Origin: Roseibium aquae
GTDB lineage: Bacteria; Pseudomonadota; Alphaproteobacteria; Rhizobiales; Stappiaceae
Length of the DNA stretch: 64,000 nucleotides
Direction of reading: 5' to 3'
Assembly (NCBI RefSeq): GCF_008711285.1
Contig: NZ_VXDC01000001.1
Coordinates: 310,001-374,000, forward strand
The position numbers and the translations under genes were made by a program. This document shows, in pieces, positions 46,677-55,386 of the stretch. A model generated the notes under the pieces. The model was not told the DNA's origin. It saw only the letters and a program-made list of their open reading frames with translations, and searched no databases. Positions within the stretch are counted from its first letter, which is position 1. The number at the start of each line of letters is the position of its first letter.

Positions 46677-47927
46677 ATGGCGGCTTCCATGCCTTCCGAC
46701 ATGATCGTGATTGGTGCCGGTATCGTCGGCATCAGCACAGCGCTCGCCTTGCAGTCGAGAGGGCGCGCCGTGCTTGTGCTCGACCGGCCTGACCCGGCGC
46801 TCAAGGCCTCCGCCATGAATGCGGGTGCCTTTGCCTTTTCCGACATTGTTCCTCTGGCAACGCCAGGCATCATGCGCAAGGCTCCGAGGTGGTTGCTGGA
46901 TCCGTTGGGGCCCCTGTCGGTGCCGCCTGTGTATGCGTTGAAAATCGCTCCATGGATGATGCGCTTCTGGCGTGCCAGCTGGCCGGATCGGTATCGCGCT
47001 TCCATGAAAGCTCAGGCGTCGTTGATGCGGGTGTCGCAAGCCGCCTTGACGCGCCAGGTCACCGATGCGTCCGCCCAACATCTGCTGCAGGCCGAAGGTC
47101 AACTCCAGCTTTATGAGGGGGAACGGGAATTCCGGGCCAGCCTGCCGGGCTGGGAGCTGCGGCGTGAACATGGGATCCGGTTTGAGTTGCTTGAAACCCG
47201 GGAGGCCATTGCCGCCTATCAACCGGGCCTGGATCCCCGGTTTACCCATGCGGCCTATACACCGGATTGGACGAATACATGCGATCCGGCCCGGTGGCTG
47301 AGCCATCTTCGTCACGTTTTTGAAAGCCGGGGCGGGCGCTGCGAGGCGGAAGACGTTCTCCGTCTGGTTCGGCATGAGGACCATATCGAGATCATGACGA
47401 CAAACAAAGCCGTCACTACCCGGCAAGTTGTCGTTGCCGCGGGCGCATGGTCGCACAGACTTGCCGCCTCGCTTGGCGATCACATCCCGCTGGAAACCGA
47501 ACGGGGCTACAACACGACCCTGGACAAAGGGGCCTTTGATCTGAAAACGCACCTGACATTTCCCGCCCACGGGTTTGTGGTGACCAAGATCAATGGCGGC
47601 GTGCGCGTGGGAGGTGCGGTTGAACTCGGCGGGCTTGCCCTTGGTCCGAACTACAGGCGCGCCGACATCTTGCTTGAAAAGGCCCGCCGGTTCCTGCCGG
47701 ACCTGAAAACCGAAGGTGGTTCGCAGTGGATGGGGTTCCGGCCATCCTTGCCGGACAGCCTCCCGGTGATCGGCCGCTCACCCGGCGACGGGCGCGTGCT
47801 CTACGCGTTCGGCCATGGTCATCTCGGTCTTACCCAATCGGCGGGAACCGCCGAGCTGATTGCCGATCTTGTGGGCGGAAACCGTCCGCCGATCGATCTG
47901 ACTGCCTTTTCCGCCAGCCGCTTTTGA
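46677..47927 (+). CDS. FAD-dependent D-amino-acid (D-hydroxyproline) dehydrogenase/oxidase, DadA family
   Basis: 416 aa. N-terminal dinucleotide fold DMIVIGAGIVGISTALALQS (about 8-27), DAO-family motif AGAFAFSDIVPLATPG, and a C-terminal FAD-binding VLYAFGHGHLGLTQSAGTAE. The middle RGYNTTLDKG region is typical of the DadA group. It should oxidise cis-4-hydroxy-D-proline to 1-pyrroline-4-hydroxy-2-carboxylate, feeding the DapA-type deaminase. An ATG four codons later (46689) is an alternative start. No membrane segment is clear. Confidence 0.85.
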   Translation: MAASMPSDMIVIGAGIVGISTALALQSRGRAVLVLDRPDPALKASAMNAGAFAFSDIVPLATPGIMRKAPRWLLDPLGPLSVPPVYALKIAPWMMRFWRASWPDRYRASMKAQASLMRVSQAALTRQVTDASAQHLLQAEGQLQLYEGEREFRASLPGWELRREHGIRFELLETREAIAAYQPGLDPRFTHAAYTPDWTNTCDPARWLSHLRHVFESRGGRCEAEDVLRLVRHEDHIEIMTTNKAVTTRQVVVAAGAWSHRLAASLGDHIPLETERGYNTTLDKGAFDLKTHLTFPAHGFVVTKINGGVRVGGAVELGGLALGPNYRRADILLEKARRFLPDLKTEGGSQWMGFRPSLPDSLPVIGRSPGDGRVLYAFGHGHLGLTQSAGTAELIADLVGGNRPPIDLTAFSASRF

Positions 47928-47939
47928 GGATACCCGATC

Positions 47940-49043
47940 ATGAAGATTTCCGCCCTCACCGTCTATCAGGTCGACCTCCCGCTGAAAGAGGGGCGGTATA
48001 GCTGGTCCAACGGAAATTATGTCGAGGTGTTCGACAGCACGGTGGTCGAAATCGAAACCGACAACGGGCTGAAGGGGTATGCCGAGTGCTGCCCGCTCGG
48101 ATCGGCTTACCTTCCGAGCTTCGCACGCGGTGTTCGGGCCGGTCTGGAAGAATTGGCACCGCACCTGATCGGCCGTGATCCCCTGAACATTGGCGAGATC
48201 AACCGGGTGATGGACGCGGCCTTGCGTGGACACCCCTACGCCAAGGCCCCGGTCGATATCGCGTGCTGGGATCTTCTGGGCAAGGCAACCGGGCAGCCGG
48301 TGTACACATTGCTTGGCGGGGCAGTGCAGGACGATGTGGTGCTGTATCGGGCGATCAGCCAGGAGGATCCGGACGCGATGGCCCGTAAGATCGAAGGCTA
48401 TGCAGCCGAGGGATACACGAAGTTTCAGCTCAAGGTGGGGGGCGACGCCGATGCGGATATCGAACGCATAAGGGCCACGCGCGCCGTCTTGCGACCTGCC
48501 GATCTTCTGATCGCCGATGCCAACACCGGCTGGACCAAACAGGAGGCCGCCCGTGTCGTGGGGGCAGTGTCCGATCTTGATGTATACATCGAGCAGCCGT
48601 GTGTGACCTATGAGGAAAGCTTGTCCATTCGCCGCCGAACTGCGCTGCCCTTTGTTCTCGACGAGGTCATCGACAGCGTGAATACCCTAGTGCGGGCCTT
48701 GGCCGAAGATGCGATGGACTGCATCAATCTGAAGATCTCGAAAGTTGGCGGGCTGACCAAAGCCAAGCTCATGCGGGATGTGTGCGTGGCGCATGGCATA
48801 CCCATGACCATTGAGGACACCTGGGGCGGGGATATCACGACGGCGACGATCGCCCATCTTGCCCGTTCGACCCCGGCCGACTTCACTTTTTCGGCGACGG
48901 ACTTCAACAGCTACGGCACGGTCGAGATCGCCGAAGGCGCACCGAGACGGGTGAATGGCCGAATGACGGCGCCGGACCGTCCGGGCCTTGGTATTTCGCC
49001 GGTTTTCCAGGCCTTGGGTGAACCTGTCGCCAGGTATGTGTAG
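47940..49043 (+). CDS. enolase-superfamily cis-3-hydroxy-L-proline dehydratase
   Basis: 367 aa of the mandelate racemase/muconate lactonising group: capping domain [19 protein letters not shown] and [16 protein letters not shown], barrel with [10 protein letters not shown] (catalytic Lys 164 region), metal ligands in [13 protein letters not shown] and LDEVID, and second Lys in [11 protein letters not shown] member of this group from Labrenzia was shown to be a cis-3-hydroxy-L-proline dehydratase found through an ABC-SBP and hydroxyproline neighbourhood; this gene shares that context. 4-Hydroxyproline betaine 2-epimerase is the main alternative, as it comes from the same subgroup. Confidence 0.72.
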   Translation: MKISALTVYQVDLPLKEGRYSWSNGNYVEVFDSTVVEIETDNGLKGYAECCPLGSAYLPSFARGVRAGLEELAPHLIGRDPLNIGEINRVMDAALRGHPYAKAPVDIACWDLLGKATGQPVYTLLGGAVQDDVVLYRAISQEDPDAMARKIEGYAAEGYTKFQLKVGGDADADIERIRATRAVLRPADLLIADANTGWTKQEAARVVGAVSDLDVYIEQPCVTYEESLSIRRRTALPFVLDEVIDSVNTLVRALAEDAMDCINLKISKVGGLTKAKLMRDVCVAHGIPMTIEDTWGGDITTATIAHLARSTPADFTFSATDFNSYGTVEIAEGAPRRVNGRMTAPDRPGLGISPVFQALGEPVARYV

Positions 49044-49051
49044 GGGGCGCC

Positions 49052-50077
49052 ATGCGTAGCACAAAGACCATTCATGTGATCTCCTGTCATGCCGAAGGCG
49101 AAGTCGGTGACGTCATTGTTGGCGGGGTCTTGCCTCCACCGGGGGAAACGCTTTGGGACCAGCGCAATTTCATTGCCAGTCACGCTGGCCTGCGCAACTT
49201 CGTTCTGAACGAGCCACGCGGCGGTGTGTTCCGCCATGTCAATCTGCTGGTCCCGCCGCGTCATCCGCACGCGGACGCAGCCTTCATCATCATGGAGCCG
49301 GAAGACACCCCGCCCATGTCCGGGTCCAACTCAATTTGTGTTTCAACCGTTCTGCTGGACAGTGGCATCGTTCCCATGCGGGAGCCCGTCACGGAGATGG
49401 TTCTCGAAGCGCCGGGCGGATTGGTCCGGGTGCGGGCCGAATGCAGAAACGGCAAGGCGGAGCGGATCTTTGTTCAAAACCTCCCCAGTTTCGCGGACAA
49501 GCTGGCGGTGCCCCTGGACGTGGAGGGTTTGGGCACCCTGACAGTGGATACAGCCTATGGCGGCGACAGCTTCGTCGTGGTGGATGCCAGGGCGCTCGGA
49601 TTTGCCATTGCCGAAGACGAAGCCAAGGACCTCGCCCGGCTGGGCGTTCGCATCACCAATGCGGCAAATGAACAGCTTGGTTTTTCTCACCCGGAAAACG
49701 CGGGCTGGAACCACATTTCCTTCTGTGCCTTTTGCGGTCCCGTGTCGAGAACCGGGAGGACCCTCACCGGACGGTCCGCCGTGGCGATCCAGCCTGGAAA
49801 AATCGACCGCTCTCCAACTGGAACGGCCGTGTCCGCGCGCATGGCGCTGATGGCAGCGAAGGGGGAAATGAGGGTGGGGGACAGTTTCGAGGCGATGTCC
49901 ATCATCGGGTCCACGTTTACCGGGCGGATCCTGGGCGAACAGGCCATTGGCGGTCGGAAAGGAATTCTGCCGGAAATCTCCGGGCGGGGATGGATCACCG
50001 GACTGCACCAGCACATGCTGGACCCGGACGACCCCTGGCCCGAAGGATACCGGCTGAGCGATACATGGGGCGCCTAG
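49052..50077 (+). CDS. proline-racemase-family trans-3-hydroxy-L-proline dehydratase with Ser/Thr site
   Basis: 341 aa. Same fold as the epimerase at 44.3 kb but with changed catalytic positions: [13 protein letters not shown] puts Ser where the first Cys would be, and [14 protein letters not shown] has Thr in place of the second Cys (near residue 255). Cys to Thr at the second position converts these enzymes from epimerase to 3-hydroxyproline dehydratase, giving 1-pyrroline-2-carboxylate. The Ser at the first site is a further variation. It starts 8 bases after the enolase-superfamily gene and is last in the operon. Confidence 0.75.
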   Translation: MRSTKTIHVISCHAEGEVGDVIVGGVLPPPGETLWDQRNFIASHAGLRNFVLNEPRGGVFRHVNLLVPPRHPHADAAFIIMEPEDTPPMSGSNSICVSTVLLDSGIVPMREPVTEMVLEAPGGLVRVRAECRNGKAERIFVQNLPSFADKLAVPLDVEGLGTLTVDTAYGGDSFVVVDARALGFAIAEDEAKDLARLGVRITNAANEQLGFSHPENAGWNHISFCAFCGPVSRTGRTLTGRSAVAIQPGKIDRSPTGTAVSARMALMAAKGEMRVGDSFEAMSIIGSTFTGRILGEQAIGGRKGILPEISGRGWITGLHQHMLDPDDPWPEGYRLSDTWGA

Positions 50078-50239
50078 AGCAATTTCAGTAAAAGTTGGAG
50101 ACTTTTACGCTCGCGAAATTGCGAAAAAACCAGAACATAGAGCATTTCAAGTGATTCAGCTTTCACGAAAAATGCTCTGGAGTAAGTGCCCGGTCAGATT
50201 GAAGCGGGACGCTTTGATCCGGCCGCGACAAATTGCTCT
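50076..50239. repeat. MITE-like palindromic element with terminal AGAGCAATTT inverted repeats
   Basis: A 164-base element is bounded by AGAGCAATTT (50076-50085) and AAATTGCTCT (50230-50239). Inside are two hairpins: GCAATTTC (50079-50086) / GAAATTGC (50115-50122) with inner AGTAAAAGT/ACTTTTAC, and AGAGCATTT (50139-50147) / AAATGCTCT (50170-50178). The AGAGC-AATTT unit is a common intergenic repeat in alphaproteobacteria. It begins at the stop codon of the preceding gene; the rest to 50397 shows nothing recognisable. Confidence 0.65.
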
Positions 50240-50397
50240 TTGCTGTTAAGTTTCAGAGTGTCCGTCCCAGACCCGATTGAACGCGAGGCGGTCCAATCCT
50301 GTCAGGAGATACCTTGAAACCAGCGGGTGGCCGCTCGGCATGTGTTCCGGACTTGTCTCCGAAGTATCGCGTCGAGCAGCAAACCGGACAATGGGCC

Positions 50398-53300
50398 TTA
50401 TTCGGCGGGTGCCGCGGCCGGTTCCGGAGTGGTGGACCGTGTCACATCGACCGACAGAATGACCCTCAGCAAGGGGGGCACCGTCAGGAGGGTGAGGAAG
50501 GCCGACATCGAAAGACCGCCGACAACGACCGCGCCGAGCCCGCGGTAGAGTTCGGAACCCGCTCCCGGAAACAGAACAAGGGGCAGCATCCCGCAGATGG
50601 ATGTCAGGGTGGACATGAAGATCGGGCGGATCCTGTTCCGGGTCGCTTCCTCGATGGCGGCGGCGGGTGCCATTCCTTCCTCACGCAGATGATAAAGCGT
50701 TTGGTGCACGATCAGGATTGCGTTGTTCACCACGATGCCGACCAGAATGACGAAGCCCAGCAGGGTCAGCATATCCAGGGGCTGGGTCTGGAACTGGTTC
50801 AAAAGGGCAAGTCCGCCAACACCGCCGGCGGCTGCGACGGGAACCGAAATCATCACCACAAGCGGCAGCAGGAAGGATTCAAACAGGATCACCATGACCA
50901 GGAAAACGATCAGCATCGCCACCACGAGGTTGATCTGGATCGCATTCCAGGTCTGGGACAGCTGATCGGCCGTGCCCGATACGGACAGCTGAACGCCGGG
51001 AGGCAGGCCCTGATTGTTGAGGACATCGACAACTTCCGCTTCCAGGAGTTCGACAGCGGCTTCCAGTGGCAGGGCGTCCGACGGCCGAACTTCCAAGGTC
51101 ACGGTGCGCAACCGTTCCCGGTGCAGGATTTCCGTCGGTCCCGCCGTGAGCCGGACTTCGGCGAGTTCCGATACCGGAATGATCTCGCCATTCGATGTCA
51201 CGACGGGGAAGGCTCCGATATCCTGGGTCCGAAGCTCACCCAAGGCGCTCGGATCGCCCAGAAGCTTCAGGTCGAGCCTGCGGTTACCGACGCTGATCTC
51301 GGCAATACGGATGCCGTCATTATAGGCGTCGACCGTGCTGGCCAAGGCCTCGGTGGTCAGCCCGGCATCGGCGAGGCGCACCCGGTCGGGAACGATCCGC
51401 AATTCCGGCGCGCCAAGCTCCAGACCCGGTATCGGACGGAATTGGTGGCCATCGGATCGTGGGAGCACATCTGAAATCAAACCGGCGGCTTGCCCTGCGA
51501 CCCCGAGGATCTCCTCCAGTTCGTTCCCGGACACGTTCAATTCGATGGTCCGGCCTCCACCGACGCCGCGGCCAAACAATGAGGGCTGCGTCATGAAACC
51601 AAATGTGCCGGGCTCCGAAAAGATCGGGCGTGAAAGCAAGGGGATCAATTCGCCAACCCGCGTTTCGTCCACGGCTGCGGCCCCTACGAAACTGTTGCCC
51701 GGGGTGGCGACGAAGAAAAAGCTGCTGACCGCCGGGGCGCCATCGTTGGTGGCTGGGGCCGGCCGTGCTTCCCAAAGCGGCCGGGCCACATCCTCGATCC
51801 GCTCGGCGATGGTTTCGGTCGTGTCGAGATTGTAGCCGGGCGGAGGGATCAGGAGGCCGAACACCAGGTTGCGGTTCCCTTCCGGCAGATACTCCAGCTT
51901 GGGCAAAAAGGCCCAGGCGAGCGTCAGGGCGCCCCCGGCGATGACCGCCACCATGACAAGACCAATCGCCCGGAAGCGGACGGTGAGCTTGACATAGGCC
52001 ATGACTAGCCAGCTGAAAGCCGCCGCGACGTGATCAATTCCGGGCAGGCGGCGTGTGCCGACTTCAGCTCCGGACAAGAGCCGGGAGGAAAGTGCGGGAA
52101 TCACGGTGACGGCGACGAGGAGGGACAGAAGCACCGAGACCGAGATCGCCACCGCGATATCGCGGAACAACTGGCCGGCCTCAAGTTCCATCATGAGAAT
52201 TGGAATGAACACCATGACCGTGGTGAGGGCCGAGACGAGGATCGCGCCCCAGACCTGGCGCGTGCCCTCATAGGCGGCCTCGCGCTTCGACATCCCTTTT
52301 TCCCGCAGCCGGTAGATGTTTTCCAGAACGACGATGGCGGCATCGACGATCATGCCGACCGCGAACGCGATCCCGGCAAGAGATATCACATTGAGGGTTC
52401 GCCCGGTCCCAGCCATGGCCACGAAGGTGGCGACGATGGAGACCGGAATGGCCAGGGAAATCACCAAGGTGGCGCGCGGGCTCCGCAAGAAGAGAAGCAG
52501 GACCCCGGCTGCAAGCAGCCCGCCGATCCAGATATTCTGAACCACAAGATCAATCGCGCCCTGGATGTAGATGGTCTCGTCGTAGACCTGTTCCATGATC
52601 AAGCCGGCATCGGCCACCGGGCCGGCCGCGAGCTCATCAAGAACCGTTTTGACCTCTTCCATGGTTGCGATGACGTTGGCGCCCTGTTCGCGAACGATAT
52701 TGAAGGCAAGGCCGGGTTCACCCCGGAATCGAAGGCGGGAGGTTCGCTCCTCATAGGCAAACGCCACGTCCGCCACGTCGGCCACAAGCACGCGCCCGCG
52801 CGCGCCGCCATTGGCCGAGCGCTCGGATCTCAAGACGACGCTTTTCACCGCGTCCACCGTGTCGAGACTGCCTTCGGCGCGCACGACATAGCGCCGTTTG
52901 CCTTCGTCCACGTTCCCGGCCGACAGGGAGATATTCTCGGCCCGCAACTGGCGGACGACATCGGGGATTGTCAGCCCATACCGTGCGAGTTCCTCGGGGC
53001 GGATAACGATCTGCAACTCACGTGTGACGCCGCCGAAGACATTGACGGTCGATACCCCATCCACCCGCTCGAGCCTCTCCTTGATCACATCTTCAAGGAA
53101 ATCGCCATATTCGGGAAGGGCGCGGGTGTTTCCAGCTTCGGCGCGCAGGGTTACCCAGGCGATCGGACTGTCGTCCGAGCCTGAGGTGTTCAGGGTCGGT
53201 TCGCTTGCCTCGGCAGGATACCCGTCGACACGGTCGAGACGGTTCGACACGAGAAGAAGGATGTCAGCCATCTCGGATCCGATGGCGAATTCCAGGGTGA

Positions 53301-53571
53301 CCTGGGCCCGGCCGGTGCGCGACCGGCTTGTCATTTCCTCCAGGCCTTCAAGTCCGCGAAACGCGTCTTCCTGCAAATTGACGATTTCACGTTCGATTTC
53401 TGCAGGAGCGGCTCCCGGCCAGTTTGTCTCGATCACGACCACCGGTTTACGGACATCCGGCGCGAGTTGCACCGGGATCCGGGTGAGGGCCAGGGCGCCG
53501 AACATCACAGCCATGGCGACGACGGCCAGAACGGCAACGGGGCGTTCGATGGCAATGCGGATTGGGTTCAT
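50398..53571 (-). CDS. RND efflux pump inner-membrane permease
   Basis: 1057 aa, the normal RND length, with two repeats of six helices and two large periplasmic loops. N-terminus MNPIRIAIERPVAVLAVVAM; helix segments LNVISLAGIAFAVGMIVDAA and LTLLGFVILVGIVVNNAILIV mark TM4 and TM10. TM4 reads GMIVDAAIVVLENIYRL: one Asp instead of the DD pair of AcrB, as in metal-type and several other RND pumps, so substrate class is uncertain. Together with the adaptor encoded 33 bases upstream it exports drugs, metals or lipids. No outer-membrane channel gene is nearby. Confidence 0.92.
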   Translation of the reverse strand: MNPIRIAIERPVAVLAVVAMAVMFGALALTRIPVQLAPDVRKPVVVIETNWPGAAPAEIEREIVNLQEDAFRGLEGLEEMTSRSRTGRAQVTLEFAIGSEMADILLLVSNRLDRVDGYPAEASEPTLNTSGSDDSPIAWVTLRAEAGNTRALPEYGDFLEDVIKERLERVDGVSTVNVFGGVTRELQIVIRPEELARYGLTIPDVVRQLRAENISLSAGNVDEGKRRYVVRAEGSLDTVDAVKSVVLRSERSANGGARGRVLVADVADVAFAYEERTSRLRFRGEPGLAFNIVREQGANVIATMEEVKTVLDELAAGPVADAGLIMEQVYDETIYIQGAIDLVVQNIWIGGLLAAGVLLLFLRSPRATLVISLAIPVSIVATFVAMAGTGRTLNVISLAGIAFAVGMIVDAAIVVLENIYRLREKGMSKREAAYEGTRQVWGAILVSALTTVMVFIPILMMELEAGQLFRDIAVAISVSVLLSLLVAVTVIPALSSRLLSGAEVGTRRLPGIDHVAAAFSWLVMAYVKLTVRFRAIGLVMVAVIAGGALTLAWAFLPKLEYLPEGNRNLVFGLLIPPPGYNLDTTETIAERIEDVARPLWEARPAPATNDGAPAVSSFFFVATPGNSFVGAAAVDETRVGELIPLLSRPIFSEPGTFGFMTQPSLFGRGVGGGRTIELNVSGNELEEILGVAGQAAGLISDVLPRSDGHQFRPIPGLELGAPELRIVPDRVRLADAGLTTEALASTVDAYNDGIRIAEISVGNRRLDLKLLGDPSALGELRTQDIGAFPVVTSNGEIIPVSELAEVRLTAGPTEILHRERLRTVTLEVRPSDALPLEAAVELLEAEVVDVLNNQGLPPGVQLSVSGTADQLSQTWNAIQINLVVAMLIVFLVMVILFESFLLPLVVMISVPVAAAGGVGGLALLNQFQTQPLDMLTLLGFVILVGIVVNNAILIVHQTLYHLREEGMAPAAAIEEATRNRIRPIFMSTLTSICGMLPLVLFPGAGSELYRGLGAVVVGGLSMSAFLTLLTVPPLLRVILSVDVTRSTTPEPAAAPAE

Positions 53572-53604
53572 GAGATCTCGCCCCAGCTGGTTGTCTGGGC
53601 AGGG

Positions 53605-54759
53605 TTAGTTTGCAGACCGGGCCGCGGCTTGCTTTTGCGGTTCGGTGTCTTCGGTCTCGTCGGTTCCGCTGCTGACCGGGGTGGGCGCGATCGGCTGTCC
53701 CGGCCGCAAACGCTCGTTGCCGCGCACCACAACGACATCGCCGATTGAAAGTCCCGAGATCACCTCGAACCGGTCGCCGAGCGCAATTCCGATTTCAACC
53801 GATCTGGGCTCTGCAACACCGTCGCGCGCCAGAAAGACTTGCCAACCGTTGCGCCCCTGGATTAGGGCGTCCTTCGGAACGGCGGGAACGCTGCGCGGCG
53901 CGCTGACCGGCAGGTCGAGAGACAGGGACTGCCCGGCGGCGGCGGCTCCCTCCTTGGACACGACGTCGAAGATCACCGGCCTTGTCCGCGTCGCGGAGGA
54001 TTCGGTGGGCAATACAGCTCGCATCTGGAGCACTACGGCACCCCCGGAACCGGTGCGGCCGTAAATCGTTTGGTCTGGCTGAAGCGCCTCGACGAACCGG
54101 GCCGGAACTTGCGCCTCGGCCCGGATTTCACCGGTGTCGATGAGCCGTGCCACTTCGGTGCCAAGCCCGACGAATTGTCCGACTTCCGTTCCGACCTCGA
54201 TCACGACCCCGCTGAAGGGGGCGCGCACCGTCGCATTGTCAAGGTCGTATTGTGCCCGCCGCAGCGCCATCTTGGCGACGTGAACCCGCGCCTCGGCTTC
54301 CGCCTGACGCCCCTTCGCCACTGACAGCACATTGAGGCGCTCCTCGTAGGTCGCGTCTGAAATGATCGACCGCTCCTGAAGCCGTTCCGCGCGGGTATAG
54401 GCCGTCTCGGCGGTGTTCACCTGCAATCTTGCCGTATTGACAGCCGCTTCAGCCACTGAAAGGTCTGCCTGAGCCCGTGCCAGCTCGATGCTCAGCAATT
54501 CGCCGTCGATTGTCGCCAGAATGTCGCCCGCTTCAACGCTGTCTCCCACTTGAACGGAAACCATGTCCGCCACACCGGCGATCCGGGAGGCAACGCGGCT
54601 TTGACGTTCCGCCACGAGTTCCCCGAGGATCGAGATCGTTTCACTCGTCTGTTCTTCGGTGACAACGTTCGTCAGAACGCCTGCCGGCCGGCCCTGCGCC
54701 AGAACGGTGGACGGGGCCAGCAGCCCCATCAGCAACAAAAGAACAAGTGCCCTTGGCAT
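53605..54759 (-). CDS. RND efflux periplasmic adaptor (MFP)
   Basis: 384 aa from ATG 54759 (MPRALVLLLLMGLLAPSTVLA signal, AGGAG upstream). Order: barrel-sandwich lipoyl half (GVADMVSVQVGDSVEAGDIL), alpha-hairpin (AQADLSVAEAAVNTARLQV to EERLNVLSVAKGRQAEAEAR), second lipoyl half (ATVRAPFSGVVIEVGTEVGQ), beta-barrel and membrane-proximal domain (VPKDALIQGRNGWQVFLARD; GLSIGDVVVVRGNERL). A Glu/Thr/Gln-rich tail ends it. It links the permease to an outer-membrane channel; likely the first gene of the two-gene efflux unit. Confidence 0.9.
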   Translation of the reverse strand: MPRALVLLLLMGLLAPSTVLAQGRPAGVLTNVVTEEQTSETISILGELVAERQSRVASRIAGVADMVSVQVGDSVEAGDILATIDGELLSIELARAQADLSVAEAAVNTARLQVNTAETAYTRAERLQERSIISDATYEERLNVLSVAKGRQAEAEARVHVAKMALRRAQYDLDNATVRAPFSGVVIEVGTEVGQFVGLGTEVARLIDTGEIRAEAQVPARFVEALQPDQTIYGRTGSGGAVVLQMRAVLPTESSATRTRPVIFDVVSKEGAAAAGQSLSLDLPVSAPRSVPAVPKDALIQGRNGWQVFLARDGVAEPRSVEIGIALGDRFEVISGLSIGDVVVVRGNERLRPGQPIAPTPVSSGTDETEDTEPQKQAAARSAN

Positions 54760-55386
54760 AATCTTTACTCCTGCGAGGCATACGCCGGGGCCCCGCGCCC
54801 AGATCAAAATGGTCGTATCCGCATCTTGCCGTTCCCTGCGATCGCGGGCGGGTGTCCACCCCTTGTTGAAGGGTTAGGGACAGCGTGGCCTTGCGGGTGC
54901 GATACGAAATGCCCCCGTTTTCCGATGGCGTGCGGACGGGGGTGAATGTTTTGGCCATGAGACATGTCCAAAAAGAGGGCCAACTCAAGGCCAATGCACG
55001 TCAGTGCGGTTCAAATCGACATTCGGTATGCGACGGGGGCTTGATCGCGTCTTTTCCGGTGCTTGCGGCCAAAGGGTTTTTGAATTTGCCGTCTTCCTTG
55101 CTGGCCAACGGTGCCGGCCTGTCACGGGGCAGCGGTACTCCCCTCGATCCGTCGTTGAAATATGCCTAAAAAAACAACAATGTTTTAATGGTGATTAATG
55201 CCTGTGCATTTTGACGATGAATGGCAATCGTCAGCACGATCCGGGAAGCCGGCGCCTCCGTGGCTGAAGGTAATCAAGTATCGGATTTAATGATAAAATT
55301 TTCCCGTCTCGACCATCTTTTGCTGCATTGCGCAATCTGGCACGTGAACTGCATTGATTGGAGCGTAGCTAGATCGGAGTACGTTC
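54760..55386. other. intergenic region between the efflux adaptor gene and urtA
   Basis: 627 bases with the two divergent promoters. The right end carries a sigma-54 promoter (55338-55353). The part from 54760 to about 55160 is GC-rich with no recognised gene or RNA; the section at about 55160-55330 is AT-richer (AAAAAAACAACAATGTTTTAATG) and probably binds regulators. Short frames here have no family features. Confidence 0.5.
55338..55353 (+). promoter_or_regulatory. sigma-54 (-24/-12) promoter of urtABCDE
   Basis: TGGCACG (55338-55344), four bases TGAA, then CTGCA (55349-55353). The GG and GC doublets are 10 bases apart, as required. It is 33 bases before the urtA start. This matches nitrogen (NtrC) control, known for urea transporters in other bacteria. 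The only difference from the consensus is C for the first T of TTGCA. Confidence 0.75.

Noticed and set aside
52030..53184. 384-codon frame on the plus strand
   Set aside because: Antisense to the RND permease; Gly/Asp/His-rich low-complexity product.
54885..55169. 94-codon frame in the gap before urtA
   Set aside because: No ribosome site, no domain, overlapping several equally long frames; more likely promoter DNA.
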